Source: Candidatus Ozemobacteraceae bacterium
GTDB taxonomy: Bacteria; Muiribacteriota; Ozemobacteria; Ozemobacterales; Ozemobacteraceae
Length of the DNA: 64,000 nt
Direction of reading: 5' to 3'
Assembly: GCA_035373905.1 (NCBI GenBank)
Contig: DAOSOK010000001.1
Coordinates: forward strand, 1-64,000
Below, in pieces: positions 63,228-64,000 of this stretch (its first letter is position 1; every line of letters starts with the position of its first letter). The translations under genes and the position numbers were made by a program. Below the pieces are notes generated by a model. That model was given only the letters and a program-made list of their open reading frames with translations. It was not told the DNA's origin and made no database searches.

Positions 63228-64000
63228 TCAACGACGGGGGGTCGGAGAGAACCTGACCTGCACGATGCGGGAGGCGGGAATCGGCGCTCCCGGCCTGGGA
63301 AGTTGTTCGATCGCGACGCCGTTCCCCTCGAACGTCGGCGCCAGTTCGAGGTGTCGCGCCATGCTTGCCGCCTCTTTGAGTGTCATCCCGGTGAAATCCG
63401 GGACGAGGATCGACAGCGGGGGTCTGACGTCCTCCGACGTTCCCGAGGCGGTCGAGGAGGGCGGGACGAAGGCGGAGAGGGGAAGACGCACTTCCAGCGG
63501 CTCTTCCGGCCGGGGCTTGGCGGGCTTCGCCGGTTCGGACGCTGCGCTTTTCGAGGCGATGACAGCCGCCGCCGCCTCGGATGGGTTCTGGACCTTTCTG
63601 TCGGGAGGTATCTTCATATATTTCAGGATCCTGTCCATCATCGAACTGAAATACGGCCCCGCAACTTTGCCGCCGAAAAGCGTCCGGGTGTCGCCTTTCG
63701 GTTCGTTTGCCGCGACGAACAGCACGATTTTAGGGTCCAGCGCCGGAGCCATGCCGATGAACGAGGTGACGACCTTGTCCCAGTAGTAGCCGCCGGCGGG
63801 GTTGGCTTTCTGCGCCGTGCTCGTCTTGCCGCCGGCCGTATAATCGGGAATGGCGGCCAATTCGCCCGTTCCGTGATCGATGACGCCGAACAGCAGTTTG
63901 CGCAGATGTTTCGCGACGTCGGGCGGCATGACCTGGCGCTTCCGTTCGGATGCGTATTCCTCGCTGATGTCGCCGTTTTGCGAGATGATTCGCTTGATCA
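63228..64000 (-). CDS. ftsI: Class B penicillin-binding protein (FtsI-like), C-terminal part with PASTA domain
   Basis: Only the last 257 residues or so are inside the window; the gene continues beyond base 64000. The visible part begins with IKRIISQNGDISEEYASER, then MPPDVAKHLRKLLFGVIDHGTG and the third active-site motif GGKTSTAQK, where Gly of the usual KTG is Ser. After VVTSFIGMAPALDPKIVLFVAANEP and a variable linker comes one PASTA-like domain (LVPDFTGMTLKEAASMARHLEL in part). It is the septal transpeptidase of the division and cell-wall operon, followed by murE. Confidence 0.9.
   Translation of the reverse strand, partial: IKRIISQNGDISEEYASERKRQVMPPDVAKHLRKLLFGVIDHGTGELAAIPDYTAGGKTSTAQKANPAGGYYWDKVVTSFIGMAPALDPKIVLFVAANEPKGDTRTLFGGKVAGPYFSSMMDRILKYMKIPPDRKVQNPSEAAAAVIASKSAASEPAKPAKPRPEEPLEVRLPLSAFVPPSSTASGTSEDVRPPLSILVPDFTGMTLKEAASMARHLELAPTFEGNGVAIEQLPRPGAPIPASRIVQVRFSPTPRR

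Overview
The window looks like chromosomal DNA of a GC-rich diderm (Gram-negative-type) bacterium. The evidence is a TonB/ExbB/ExbD system with an outer-membrane receptor, a MurE carrying the DNPR signature of meso-diaminopimelate-adding enzymes, several lipoproteins with clear lipoboxes, and pseudopilins. Two Ser/Thr protein kinases, a PP2C phosphatase, large Ig-like surface proteins and type IV pilin-like operons suggest a lineage with elaborate envelope and signalling biology outside the best-studied Proteobacteria. A Riflebacteria/Ozemobacteria-like lineage is my guess only; there is no rRNA in the window to test it. I see no tRNA, rRNA, CRISPR array, transposase or prophage.

Layout. 1-9 kb: an AT-richer orphan membrane protein, a thioredoxin-like protein and a Bcp peroxiredoxin, a VapBC toxin-antitoxin pair, the chaperones HtpG and Hsp20, a lipoprotein, a Ser/Thr kinase and a cyclic-nucleotide-binding-domain protein. 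8.5-13.5 kb: exported proteins, namely a coiled-coil protein, a secreted GH13 alpha-amylase, an SH3/NlpC-P60-like protein and an NHL beta-propeller. 13.6-22 kb: a ten-gene minus-strand operon that joins an ECF importer (S, T and fused A-A subunits) to ExbB-ExbD-TonB and a TonB-dependent receptor, with DUF364, methyltransferase and FmdE-like proteins. It looks like a complete two-membrane uptake route for a metal or metal chelate. A helix-turn-helix regulator diverges from it.

22.8-31.4 kb: a YfhO-type membrane protein, an M20 peptidase, a lipoprotein, a pentapeptide-repeat membrane protein, a PilN-like duplicated-domain protein and a repeat-bearing intergenic gap. 31.4-36.6 kb: five overlapping or closely spaced genes (methyltransferase, radical SAM, ATP-grasp, MFS transporter, truncated pyruvate-kinase-like protein) that look like a small-molecule biosynthesis and export cluster of unknown product. 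36.8-44.2 kb: a J-domain protein, a GIDE-domain membrane protein, then a signalling operon behind a near-consensus promoter (PP2C phosphatase, TPR, Ser/Thr kinase with an unknown C-terminal domain, helical protein, FecR-like, TPR).

44.2-49.3 kb: a pseudopilin operon (PilW-, PilV- and very large PilX-like proteins plus a membrane protein), headed by an exported Ala/Gly-rich hydrophobic protein. 49.6-59.1 kb: YbaB, a surface protein of about 2,530 residues with Ig-like repeats and an apparent single-base frameshift, and a divergent DUF4382-type lipoprotein. 59.2-64 kb: the peptidoglycan genes ftsI (cut by the window end), murE, murF and mraY, closed by a hairpin terminator. The two regions I would examine first are the TonB-ECF operon and the radical SAM/ATP-grasp cluster.
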